Source: a virus
DNA length: 28,755 bases
Reading direction: 5' to 3' (one strand)
Virus record (IMG/VR): IMGVR_UViG_3300012920_008392
Coordinates: 1-28,755 of that record
The first letter of the stretch is position 1, and the number at the start of each line of letters is the position of its first letter. The notes under the pieces are model-generated. The model was not told the origin of the DNA and made no database searches. It saw nothing but the letters and a program-made list of their open reading frames with translations. Of this stretch, positions 22,952 to 28,755 are shown in pieces. The position numbers and the translations under genes were made by a program.

Positions 22952-24423
22952 TCAAACAATTCCTCCCAAGGAGAAGTAGGTAGAATACCAGAATGTTCTC
23001 TGCGAATTCGTTGTGCATTCTGCTCTATGATTGGTTGTATACCTTGTCTAAAGCGAAGCCATTCCTCCTCAGTATTACTATTTAGCCTTTTTACCTCCTC
23101 AATTATCATTTCTAAACGTATATTATCATCTTTTTCGTTATCATAACCTTCATCAATGTATGGATGAAATGTTTGCCAACCTAATGTTCTCAGATATTTT
23201 AGAAATCCTGGTACAGCACAAACTATAAATGCTTGTTTAAACCACATAGGCTTATATGTTTTTTCTGTAAAAAATATGCCGCCACGTAAATAATCTGTAC
23301 TATTATCTGGTGGTAACTCATTATCACTTTGAAATATAGTTTCTGTAACTAATGAAAAATGAGTATCTTTATGCATTTGAATATCTGTGTTGTCTGGAAA
23401 TGCTATATGCATTTCTCTTGTATTAATGTTGTCAATACTTAATGGAATATTATTTTTAAGCCACTCTGTTGCTTGTGGCCTTGTTTTATCTAAGTCTAAT
23501 TCGTCCCAATGTATTGGATTATTATTACGCAAACTTACTAAGCCATCTTTTAAAAGATTTTCATGAACTAGTTCTGTCACAAGTTTTGTTCTATGCCATC
23601 TTGGTGTATTGTTAAAACATAAAAAAGTTTTTGAAGGCATGTATGTAGGATCAAAATCAGGAACCTCTACTATTTCATCTACCCAAGTTTGATCATACCA
23701 ATTGCCAGACATAATACTTATAGGATTCAAAATTTCATTGTCTGCACAAAATTGTAACCATTTGTCTTGCATGCCATAAGCAGAAGTTACATATATAAAA
23801 TTTTTGTTGTCTATCTCATTCATAGCATCCGCTAAAAGTTGTACTCTTAGGATACTATCGAGTTGTACTGTTTCCATTAAATTATAACACAAGAACTTTT
23901 TTGCCCCTGTCTTTTTAAGAAGTTGAATATATTCTACTAAATCACAAGTACATAAATGTGCGATCGAAACTCCTTGCTCTGCACCAGCATAAACAATTCC
24001 AATTTGTTTGAGATAATGCTTATACGGTAATTCAGGCCAGACTTTAAGTATTTCTGTCCATGCGTCTTTTATGTGGTGAAAAGTTGCTAACTTAGAAATA
24101 CTTTGTTGTTGCCATGTACCATTAAACACTTCATGTGGTATTGTTTCTTCCAATACATTTTTAGATATTAAATTAAACACTACAGCAGAATCTACTTGGC
24201 AAGTATTACCAAAGAAAATTACTGTATGTGCCCATACTAAGTCTTGTCTAAATTCTGGATTTTGTTTTAAAATAATGTCGTGAGAATTGATAATTCTTAC
24301 TTCTAGTCCTGCACTTGATAAACTTTTTAAAAGTTCTATTTCGTCATCTAAAGATACAACTAGTACTCTAGTACCATAAGATTTTGCCTTTTGCACATAA
24401 GGCAATATGTGATCTGTGTTCAT
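22948..24423 (-). CDS. Conserved phage protein, glycosyltransferase-like, in the curli operon
   Basis: A 491-residue cytoplasmic protein with no signal peptide. The N-terminal half has alternating beta/alpha structure (RVLVVSLDDEIELL, TVIFFGNTC, NFIYVTSAYGM). The C-terminal half has KTFLCFNNTPRWHRTKLV (265-282), FSLVTETIF and FFTEKTYKPMWFKQAFIV (384-401), then GFLKYLRTLGWQTF and YIDEGYD. The TEKTYKPxW segment followed by a Val-Pro-Gly loop resembles the nucleotide-sugar site of fucosyltransferase-like enzymes and recurs in marine phage proteins of unknown function. Donor and acceptor are unknown and the enzyme call is tentative. A perfect TATAAATA is 31 nt upstream, GGAT precedes the ATG, and it overlaps the next curlin gene by ATGA. 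Confidence 0.6.
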   Translation of the reverse strand: MNTDHILPYVQKAKSYGTRVLVVSLDDEIELLKSLSSAGLEVRIINSHDIILKQNPEFRQDLVWAHTVIFFGNTCQVDSAVVFNLISKNVLEETIPHEVFNGTWQQQSISKLATFHHIKDAWTEILKVWPELPYKHYLKQIGIVYAGAEQGVSIAHLCTCDLVEYIQLLKKTGAKKFLCYNLMETVQLDSILRVQLLADAMNEIDNKNFIYVTSAYGMQDKWLQFCADNEILNPISIMSGNWYDQTWVDEIVEVPDFDPTYMPSKTFLCFNNTPRWHRTKLVTELVHENLLKDGLVSLRNNNPIHWDELDLDKTRPQATEWLKNNIPLSIDNINTREMHIAFPDNTDIQMHKDTHFSLVTETIFQSDNELPPDNSTDYLRGGIFFTEKTYKPMWFKQAFIVCAVPGFLKYLRTLGWQTFHPYIDEGYDNEKDDNIRLEMIIEEVKRLNSNTEEEWLRFRQGIQPIIEQNAQRIRREHSGILPTSPWEELFE

Positions 24424-24428
24424 TAACG

Positions 24429-25619
24429 TTATCCGCTGGTTTGTCTTATGATAATATTTATACTGCCTCCACCGTTTACTATAATTTGTCCGGTCTTACC
24501 ATCTACATCCGTGTCAATAGTTGCTTGTGATGATATAGGTATTCTAATACTAATTATACCATTATTATCTCTGTAAAACCAAATGTCTCCAGCACCCTGA
24601 TCAATGATTGTATTAAATGATGTTTGTGGATCAAATCCAGGATTTATTGTACCTCTAATATCTGCTACAGTTGAACCTGCAGAGTCTTGTGCCGCTGTTT
24701 CTTCGTCTAAGTCTACTGTAACTTCTATAATCTCAAGTAAATCTTGTAGCAGATCTACATCTAAGAAATTAATATCTAGTTCAGTAAATTCTAAGTCTGC
24801 CTCTCTGTCATCTTCTAAAATGTTTTCTTCTAATAAGTCAACATCGAGGTCAGTAAAAGCAAGATAATCTGCTCCTTGCCTTTCTTGAATTTGTTCTTCT
24901 ATTGCTTGTCTAATTTCGTCTGGCTCTGAAACAATAAACATATTATCTATAATGTTAAGATCTATGCCAGACAAAACAACTGGGGGTGTTGGTGGCGTTT
25001 CATATGTACTAACCATAGCACTTGCATAGGCTTCGTCTAATACTACTGTGCCTCCTTCATTAGTAATTGTTATACTACCACTGGGTCTGCAACCTTCTTC
25101 TAATGCAACTTTATCGTCACAGTTTTCATCTGGCAATAATATAACCAGACTTCTACCTAACTCATCAACTGTAGTTGTGAAGTCGGTACCTCGAATACCA
25201 ATTGTTGCTGTTGGTGTTTGTATTTGAATGTTTTCTTTTGGAACCAAGCCTAATCCGCCAGTGGCGAAACGTGCAGTCCCTTGCACGAAGTTCAAAGCCA
25301 TTTTGCTTTTACTTGGATCTGGATCATAAACGTACTCGTTTATTTCCATATATGTGTGTTCGGTCAAACTGACCTTTGTGTCGTCGACAAATTCAATTTT
25401 CAATCTGCCATTTGTTGTTTCTACTTGATCGTAACTTTCAATTGTCGTTGAAAGCTCTGCTACGATGCTCTCTCCACTCGTCCTTTCTATTGAACCTGGT
25501 GTGCCATTAAGTTCTGATACATTGCCTATATTTGCAAAAGCGTCAAAACTTAATGAACACAACAAGAATGCTAACGTAACATTAGTCTGTCTGAGTGATT
25601 GTAACTGTAGCATTTTCAC
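24429..25619 (-). CDS. Exported FecR-domain protein in the curli operon
   Basis: A 396-residue protein with a signal peptide likely cut after residue 29 (LSFDAFA). Residues 45-160 form a FecR domain: VETTNGRLKIEFVDDTKVSL, MALNFVQGTARFATG, and IQTPTATIGIRGTDF, the diagnostic IxTPtAtiGIRGTdF motif. Free-standing exported FecR domains bind extracytoplasmic ligands or other proteins. Next come a Pro-rich linker, an acidic helix region (230-310, LEENILEDDREADLE), and a beta-rich C-terminus (345-396). The first start codon is GTG at 25619. An ATG at 25613 is equally possible, and neither has a clear Shine-Dalgarno site. The gene overlaps the 3' end of the curlin gene by 38 nt, so translation is probably coupled. 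Confidence 0.85.
   Translation of the reverse strand: MKMLQLQSLRQTNVTLAFLLCSLSFDAFANIGNVSELNGTPGSIERTSGESIVAELSTTIESYDQVETTNGRLKIEFVDDTKVSLTEHTYMEINEYVYDPDPSKSKMALNFVQGTARFATGGLGLVPKENIQIQTPTATIGIRGTDFTTTVDELGRSLVILLPDENCDDKVALEEGCRPSGSITITNEGGTVVLDEAYASAMVSTYETPPTPPVVLSGIDLNIIDNMFIVSEPDEIRQAIEEQIQERQGADYLAFTDLDVDLLEENILEDDREADLEFTELDINFLDVDLLQDLLEIIEVTVDLDEETAAQDSAGSTVADIRGTINPGFDPQTSFNTIIDQGAGDIWFYRDNNGIISIRIPISSQATIDTDVDGKTGQIIVNGGGSINIIIRQTSG
24455..24462 (-). promoter_or_regulatory. Internal late promoter, perfect TATAAATA
   Basis: An exact TATAAATA on the minus strand inside the last codons of the FecR-domain gene, 31 nt before the glycosyltransferase-like gene. It falls in coding sequence, so chance is possible, but the position suits an internal promoter for the distal half of the operon. 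Confidence 0.5.
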
Positions 25620-26304
25620 TATCTATATCAAGATTCATCTCACTATAACATGATGTAATACCCTGAGGGCAAGTACCTGAACTTTGTGTAAGGCTAAATG
25701 TGCCACCACTTCCGTCGTGTAACACTATCATTTTATGATAGGCTCCGTCAGTTTGACTTGTAGTCCAGTCGTTGTTACTACCTGTGATATCAAAATCCCA
25801 TTTAGCATCATCAACTTCAACATCTATATCGAAATCATTACTGTTTCCTAAGATGTCTAGATCAAAGTCTAAACGTTCTGCCGAAACAGAACCACCCACA
25901 TCAATGTCAAAAGTGTTAGAATCACCTTCCACGTCAACTAAAAAGTTTGCGTAGTCAGTGCTTCCAGAAGCACCTAAGTTCCAATCCCAGATATTACTGT
26001 CTCCAGTAAATACAGCATTGATAGTAGCATTATCTGATATCAACGGTCCAAAAAACTTATTCAAGTTACCTACTTGGTCTAAGTTAAATGTAACTGTACT
26101 ACCAGTGATCACAAAATCTGAACCTTGTGAACTATCACCACTAACCTTGTTACCGTACCCTTGTTGGTCAATTGTTAAAGTAAGAGTCGTACCTTCTTGA
26201 TCAAGTAAAATTTCGTTGTCTGTTGTACCAGCAGATGCTATGTTTAAACTTGTAAACATCGCAACTCCAGTAAACATTGCTAACAATTTTTTATTATTAA
26301 TCAT
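25582..26304 (-). CDS. csgA: Curlin-repeat protein (CsgA-like amyloid subunit)
   Basis: Secreted amyloid subunit, 240 residues. The signal peptide (MINNKKLLAMFTGVAMFTSL, cut after ASA-25) is followed by curlin-like units: LTLTIDQQGYGNKV, FNLDQVGNLNKF, GDSNIWDWNLG, GDSNTFDIDVGG and GNSNDFDIDV, with Asn-Gly/Gln-x-Gly features typical of curlins but many Asp. The C-terminus has C212 and C219 and ends ATVTITQTD. The first 60 mature residues and the last 30 resemble those of the 363-residue curlin-like protein, so the two are paralogues with different repeat cores. It lies directly after csgG with an ATGA overlap and AAGGA before the ATG. The symbol marks similarity of role, not proven orthology. 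Confidence 0.82.
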   Translation of the reverse strand: MINNKKLLAMFTGVAMFTSLNIASAGTTDNEILLDQEGTTLTLTIDQQGYGNKVSGDSSQGSDFVITGSTVTFNLDQVGNLNKFFGPLISDNATINAVFTGDSNIWDWNLGASGSTDYANFLVDVEGDSNTFDIDVGGSVSAERLDFDLDILGNSNDFDIDVEVDDAKWDFDITGSNNDWTTSQTDGAYHKMIVLHDGSGGTFSLTQSSGTCPQGITSCYSEMNLDIDSENATVTITQTD

Positions 26305-27269
26305 TCCTTCTCTCCATTTTGAGAACCTTCCACTTCATTTGCAACGCCTTCAATTTCCTCAGAAATTACAGGAACAGTTAATACTACTTCTTCTGTATCC
26401 TGCTCTTCTTCTGGCCAATTAATTTTCCAGAAGCCTCGTTCGTCGCCTTGTTCAATCATAGCCAAAGTAGCGGCTTCAATTGCACTTCGAACTGCCCAAG
26501 TAACCGATTCATTCTGCGTTACGCCAGTTTCTAGTTCCAATAATTTTGTGTCCATATCAAGAAAACGGAATACGTCTCCTCCCATGCCCACACTTAATAT
26601 TGTCTTGTATGTCTGTACGTTGAGTAAAACTTCGCCAGTTAATGTACTAACTGCACGAAGAGAGACCACAACTGAATCACGTCTATACTGAGCACTTCCA
26701 CCAATACCTAAGTATCGAGCACCGTTTCCTCCTGTTTCGACGTTGCTATCGTAACCTATAACTCCACCCTCTAAAATCATTCCTGCAAAAAGCATTGGAT
26801 CTAATTTTTGGACTTTGCCATCGGCTCCTTTAGCATGATCCTCTCTTGTGGATCGGACTATTTGTCTTTCTCTGACAAGATGGTCCAAACCCAAACCTCT
26901 TTCTACCACACGGAACCAAGTACCGTTACCAGTATCTCCTGCTCCTGCGGCCTTTAGTGCGTCAATTAATAAAGGTTTAGCACCTTGAGTAACTGCCGTA
27001 CTAAACAGAGCAATGTTATCTTTTTGTTTACGTTGCCCTGTTAAATCTGAAAATGCATATACCGCCACTACTGGCATAACATCTGCCGGCGGTAATTGCC
27101 TTAACTTCTGATATGTTGGAAGCTCAACCTGTACTGGGTCTTCAATACATTCCATGAAATTAGGCTGGCACCATTCATCTTTTACCACATTTGTTGGTAG
27201 TGACAAACTTGCACAGCCACTACCTAATATGCCTATAAATATGACAGGCAAAAGATTCCTAAATTTCAT
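26301..27269 (-). CDS. csgG: CsgG-family curli secretion channel lipoprotein
   Basis: CsgG forms a nonameric outer-membrane pore that secretes curli subunits. The lipobox is ILGSGC with C19. The conserved core is nearly complete: VAVYAFSDLTGQRK, LFSTAVTQGAKPLL, WFRVVERGLGLDHLVRERQI, then IGYDSNVETGGNGARYLGIG, VVVSLRAVSTLTGEVL, YKTILSV and VFRFLD, which run parallel to E. coli CsgG. The eyelet Phe (E. coli F56) is present as F89, but N55 is Leu, and the Tyr51 region is KQKDN with one extra residue. It is 322 residues against 277, with an added acidic tail (285-322). The ATG overlaps the csgF stop as TAATG. Confidence 0.96.
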   Translation of the reverse strand: MKFRNLLPVIFIGILGSGCASLSLPTNVVKDEWCQPNFMECIEDPVQVELPTYQKLRQLPPADVMPVVAVYAFSDLTGQRKQKDNIALFSTAVTQGAKPLLIDALKAAGAGDTGNGTWFRVVERGLGLDHLVRERQIVRSTREDHAKGADGKVQKLDPMLFAGMILEGGVIGYDSNVETGGNGARYLGIGGSAQYRRDSVVVSLRAVSTLTGEVLLNVQTYKTILSVGMGGDVFRFLDMDTKLLELETGVTQNESVTWAVRSAIEAATLAMIEQGDERGFWKINWPEEEQDTEEVVLTVPVISEEIEGVANEVEGSQNGEKE

Positions 27270-27772
27270 TATCCTATATTTCCTACACCAATCGGTATAT
27301 CAATTGTGGTAGTACTTCCTTCTGCATCAACAATAGTTAAACGAATAAATTCTACTCCGTCTTCGCCAACTAATCTTTCATAAGTTACAGTATTTCCCTC
27401 AATTAAAAATGAACCAAAATCTGCGCCTTCTTCATTACCAAACATATTATCAACTAGTTGTTTAGATAGTTGAGAATATATCCTTGACTCTAAGTTTCTT
27501 AAAAACTTATTAAGAGTTGAATTCTCTTCTTCTCTTTTTAGACGCAATAGTTCTGCTTCAATATCATCCTTAATTTTGTCTTTTCTACTTTTCTCCTGGT
27601 TCTCAATAGTCAAATAATGACTGCTAGTCCCAATCCCACTAAAAGAAGGATTCTTGAATTTATGGACTAACTCATCAGCAACTACATTTGTAGATACTAA
27701 CATAATACATGCAAGAACCGTGCCCCTAAAAGTGTGGGAAATCCCACACCTAATTAAATTATTTGTTTTCAT
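27269..27772 (-). CDS. csgF: CsgF-family curli assembly factor
   Basis: CsgF sits on the outer face of the CsgG pore and couples secretion to fibre nucleation. The signal peptide (residues 1-32) ends NVVA, and the mature N-terminus ELVHKFKNPSFSG matches the CsgF 'tFqFrNPnFgG' segment that inserts into CsgG. The rest fits too: LESRIYSQLSKQLVDNMFG, then GNTVTYERL, VEFIRLTIVDAEGSTTTIDIPIG. At 167 residues it is somewhat longer than E. coli CsgF (138), through a charged helix at about 60-85. The start overlaps the upstream gene by 14 nt. A strong hairpin lies in its first 15 codons. It precedes csgG by a TAATG overlap. Confidence 0.93.
   Translation of the reverse strand: MKTNNLIRCGISHTFRGTVLACIMLVSTNVVADELVHKFKNPSFSGIGTSSHYLTIENQEKSRKDKIKDDIEAELLRLKREEENSTLNKFLRNLESRIYSQLSKQLVDNMFGNEEGADFGSFLIEGNTVTYERLVGEDGVEFIRLTIVDAEGSTTTIDIPIGVGNIG
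27732..27749. other. GC-rich inverted repeat within the start of csgF
   Basis: GTGTGGGA and TCCCACAC are separated by 2 nt, giving a 7-bp stem with a 4-nt loop in RNA. It is unusually GC-rich for this AT-rich region and lies at codons 8-14 of csgF. On the minus strand TTTT follows it. It could be an attenuator, a translation brake or a protein-binding dyad. Function is inferred only from structure. Confidence 0.5.
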
Positions 27773-28097
27773 TCTTCTTGCTTCTCCCTGCCTGAGACTT
27801 ACCTAACGGATTTTTCTTGAGCTCGTTTACTAATCTCTCTTGCTCTGCCGCCTGTATAATTTTCTCTTTGGCTCTGTATTCTAAGACTACATTCACTTTT
27901 TGTTGTAATCTTATCATATCTTGATCTAACATTCTTGTTTGATCAATAACCCTTATTAATGCAAAGTGCATTTTTTCTATTTCAGGCTCTATGTGTTCAC
28001 TAATAAAGTGCCATATGAAATAGATAAAATACCCGAGTCCAACCATCATTACGATTGGGAAACCAAATTCGCTTATTAAATTAGAAAATGTTTCCAT
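27759..28097 (-). CDS. Small membrane protein with coiled coil, paralogue of its neighbour; holin candidate
   Basis: A 112-residue protein with one N-terminal membrane helix (about 12-31, FPIVMMVGLGYFIYFIWHF) and a long charged coiled coil (35-100) ending in a basic tail (SKKNENK). The N-terminus METFSNLISEFGFPI matches that of the 98-residue neighbour (MEEIFVLIADVGAPI), and both reach a Leu-Glu-x-Arg near residue 75, so they look like a tandem duplication. Small proteins with this layout (BhlA/UviB-like) can be holins. A helper for curli export is the other idea. The ATG at 28097 overlaps the preceding stop as TAATG, and its 3' end overlaps csgF by 14 nt. Confidence 0.75.
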   Translation of the reverse strand: METFSNLISEFGFPIVMMVGLGYFIYFIWHFISEHIEPEIEKMHFALIRVIDQTRMLDQDMIRLQQKVNVVLEYRAKEKIIQAAEQERLVNELKKNPLGKSQAGRSKKNENK

Positions 28098-28393
28098 TAA
28101 TCTCGCCTCGCATCAACCTTACCATCCTCAACAAAATTTTCTGCTCTTGAAATTCTGTCTATGTCTGGCCGGAGTTCTAAAGCACTACTTACTAACAGAT
28201 CAATCTTCATCATTTCATTACTCATTGTCCTTGCTCTGTTTTCTAAACTTTCGCAAAACATAGTGAGTGTTTTAATTTGGTCCACAATGCCATTTAAAAT
28301 TTGTTTTATGACTGTGAAGATAAAAAAGCCCATTACCAGTGAACCGGCAATAGGCGCTCCGACGTCTGCAATTAAAACAAAAATTTCTTCCAT
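28097..28393 (-). CDS. Small membrane protein with coiled coil, first gene of the curli-type operon; holin candidate
   Basis: A 98-residue protein with an N-terminal membrane helix (about 12-31, GAPIAGSLVMGFFIFTVIK) followed by a helical, charged region (MFCESLENRARTMSNEMMKIDLLVSSALELR). No signal cleavage site is evident, so it is probably anchored in the inner membrane. It shares length and layout with the next gene, but its tail is acidic rather than basic. AGAAGG lies 7 nt before the ATG. A leader of about 110 nt with two hairpins separates the gene from the late box at 28510-28517. A holin/antiholin pair with the 112-residue paralogue would suit the cytoplasmic lysozyme, but that is inference. 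Confidence 0.75.
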   Translation of the reverse strand: MEEIFVLIADVGAPIAGSLVMGFFIFTVIKQILNGIVDQIKTLTMFCESLENRARTMSNEMMKIDLLVSSALELRPDIDRISRAENFVEDGKVDARRD

Positions 28394-28408
28394 ATGTGTA
28401 CCTTCTGC

Positions 28409-28425
28409 ATTTTGAAGAGCAAAAT
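28409..28425. other. Small hairpin next to the ribosome site of the first operon gene
   Basis: ATTTTG/CAAAAT with a 5-nt loop, directly upstream of AGAAGG and the ATG at 28393 on the minus strand. It could affect ribosome access. Confidence 0.35.
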
Positions 28426-28434
28426 TGTCCTTCC

Positions 28435-28460
28435 TATACCTAGATCTTTAGATCGGTATA
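28435..28460. promoter_or_regulatory. Near-perfect inverted repeat in the 5' leader of the curli-type operon
   Basis: TATACC and GGTATA (6 bp) enclose GATC/GATC with a 4-nt loop and a 2-nt bulge. It lies about 45-70 nt before the first ATG and downstream of the late promoter, so it would be transcribed. It could be an RNA hairpin or a DNA operator. No known riboswitch family is recognised. Confidence 0.45.
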
Positions 28461-28509
28461 TGCTTTGTGTTCTGTTTGAGTAGTCCTACCAACTAGATCT
28501 CTCAACAAG

Positions 28510-28517
28510 TATTTATC
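28510..28517 (-). promoter_or_regulatory. T4-type late promoter box GATAAATA for the curli-type operon
   Basis: GATAAATA on the minus strand in the 232-nt gap between genes, after the terminator of the upstream gene and 116 nt before the first ATG of the operon. It is the only clear late box ahead of the csgF/csgG genes. Confidence 0.6.
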
Positions 28518-28574
28518 AAAGATTTGATAAAAATTGTACCCAGGAAAATAAAGTTTGGTTGCATTTTGCAAGTC

Positions 28575-28603
28575 AAAAAAAAGCACTCCGAAGAGTGCTT
28601 TTT
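28575..28603 (-). terminator. Strong terminator with C(UUCG)G tetraloop
   Basis: AAAAAGCACTC pairs with GAGTGCTTTTT (11 bp). Read on the minus strand, the loop is TTCG closed by C-G, the ultra-stable UUCG tetraloop, and the stem ends in a run of eight T. It lies 23 nt after the stop at 28626 and separates that gene from the curli-type operon. Confidence 0.92.
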
Positions 28604-28625
28604 AATCTCGAGACTGAGTATTTGT

Positions 28626-28755
28626 TTACATCATATTTACAAGTACTTCAATGACTCCTTCGCCTGCTTCATTGGAACCAATTGCTTTACCAATGATTGT
28701 ACCGGCTCTTGCATTGTTGTCTGCTTTAGCATGTCCACTAAGTGATGAACTTACT
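28626..28755 (-). CDS. C-terminal end of a phage structural protein (runs off right edge)
   Basis: The frame is open from the right edge to a TAA at 28626-28628, giving 42 residues that end SGHAKADNNARAGTIIGKAI then EAGEGVIEVLVNMM. The Gly/Ala-rich, Val/Leu-ending tail with 'A+ADN..AGTIIGKA' and 'G.GVIEVLVN' is typical of the C-terminal trimerising ends of phage fibre-type and other virion proteins. The start lies outside the window. A very strong terminator follows, consistent with a highly expressed late gene. The precise protein cannot be named. Confidence 0.7.
   Translation of the reverse strand, partial: VSSSLSGHAKADNNARAGTIIGKAIGSNEAGEGVIEVLVNMM

Noticed and set aside
27734-27747. GGGATTTCCC, resembling the NF-kappaB binding consensus
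   Set aside because: A eukaryotic transcription-factor site has no meaning in a phage; it is simply the centre of the csgF hairpin.
28524-28745. Plus-strand 73-codon frame at the right edge
   Set aside because: It crosses a strong terminator and runs antisense to the structural-protein end, and has no ribosome site.
1-28755. CRISPR arrays, tRNA genes, insertion sequences, integrase or attachment sites
   Set aside because: No regularly spaced direct repeats, cloverleaf-like tRNA sequence, transposase or integrase was seen on either strand by reading; a tRNA or repeat finder would be needed to exclude them fully.

Overview
The window is a stretch of an AT-rich, T4-like (contractile-tailed) marine phage genome. 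Recognisable T4-type genes are the large terminase (gp17), small terminase (gp16), tail tube (gp19), tail sheath (gp18), a gp13-type neck protein, a gp14-like neck protein, the sheath stabiliser gp15, a gp4-like head-completion nuclease, dNMP kinase (gp1) and a T4-type lysozyme. Protein sequences look closest to marine T4-like phages (cyanophage/pelagiphage type). The alphaproteobacterial look of the adenylate cyclase suggests an alphaproteobacterial host such as SAR11, but that is inference. Both ends of the window cut through genes.

Layout. Bases 1-14459 are all on the minus strand. They hold packaging and head genes (1-5214), baseplate/tube/sheath genes (5211-10585), dNMP kinase, gp13, a conserved uncharacterised gene with its own sigma70-type promoter (12249-13409), and an epimerase plus methyltransferase pair (13503-15039). 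At 15040-15093 two late promoters point away from each other. The plus-strand block 15094-19283 carries a gp14-like neck protein, lysozyme, gp15, a Nudix hydrolase and two small unknowns. From 19286 to 28393 everything is on the minus strand again. Read in the direction of transcription, this is an accessory operon: two related small membrane proteins, CsgF, CsgG, a curlin-repeat protein, a FecR-domain protein, a glycosyltransferase-like protein, a second curlin-repeat protein, a small exported protein, and a full-length CHASE2 adenylate cyclase. Upstream of it lie a structured leader, a late promoter and a UUCG terminator closing a structural gene that runs off the right edge.

How it fits together. 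Late promoters of the T4 type (RATAAATA/TATAAATA) precede most transcription units. They fall into two classes. In one, a leader with a Shine-Dalgarno site follows. In the other, the start codon lies exactly 5 nt after the box, where transcription is expected to begin, which predicts leaderless mRNAs. The curli-type operon is also behind late promoters, so the phage probably exports amyloid-like proteins through its own CsgG/CsgF pore late in infection, possibly alongside lysis, and makes cyclic AMP at the same time. The curli-plus-cyclase operon is the strongest candidate here for an undescribed system. I recall csgG/csgF-like genes having been noted in marine phages, but not this whole set.
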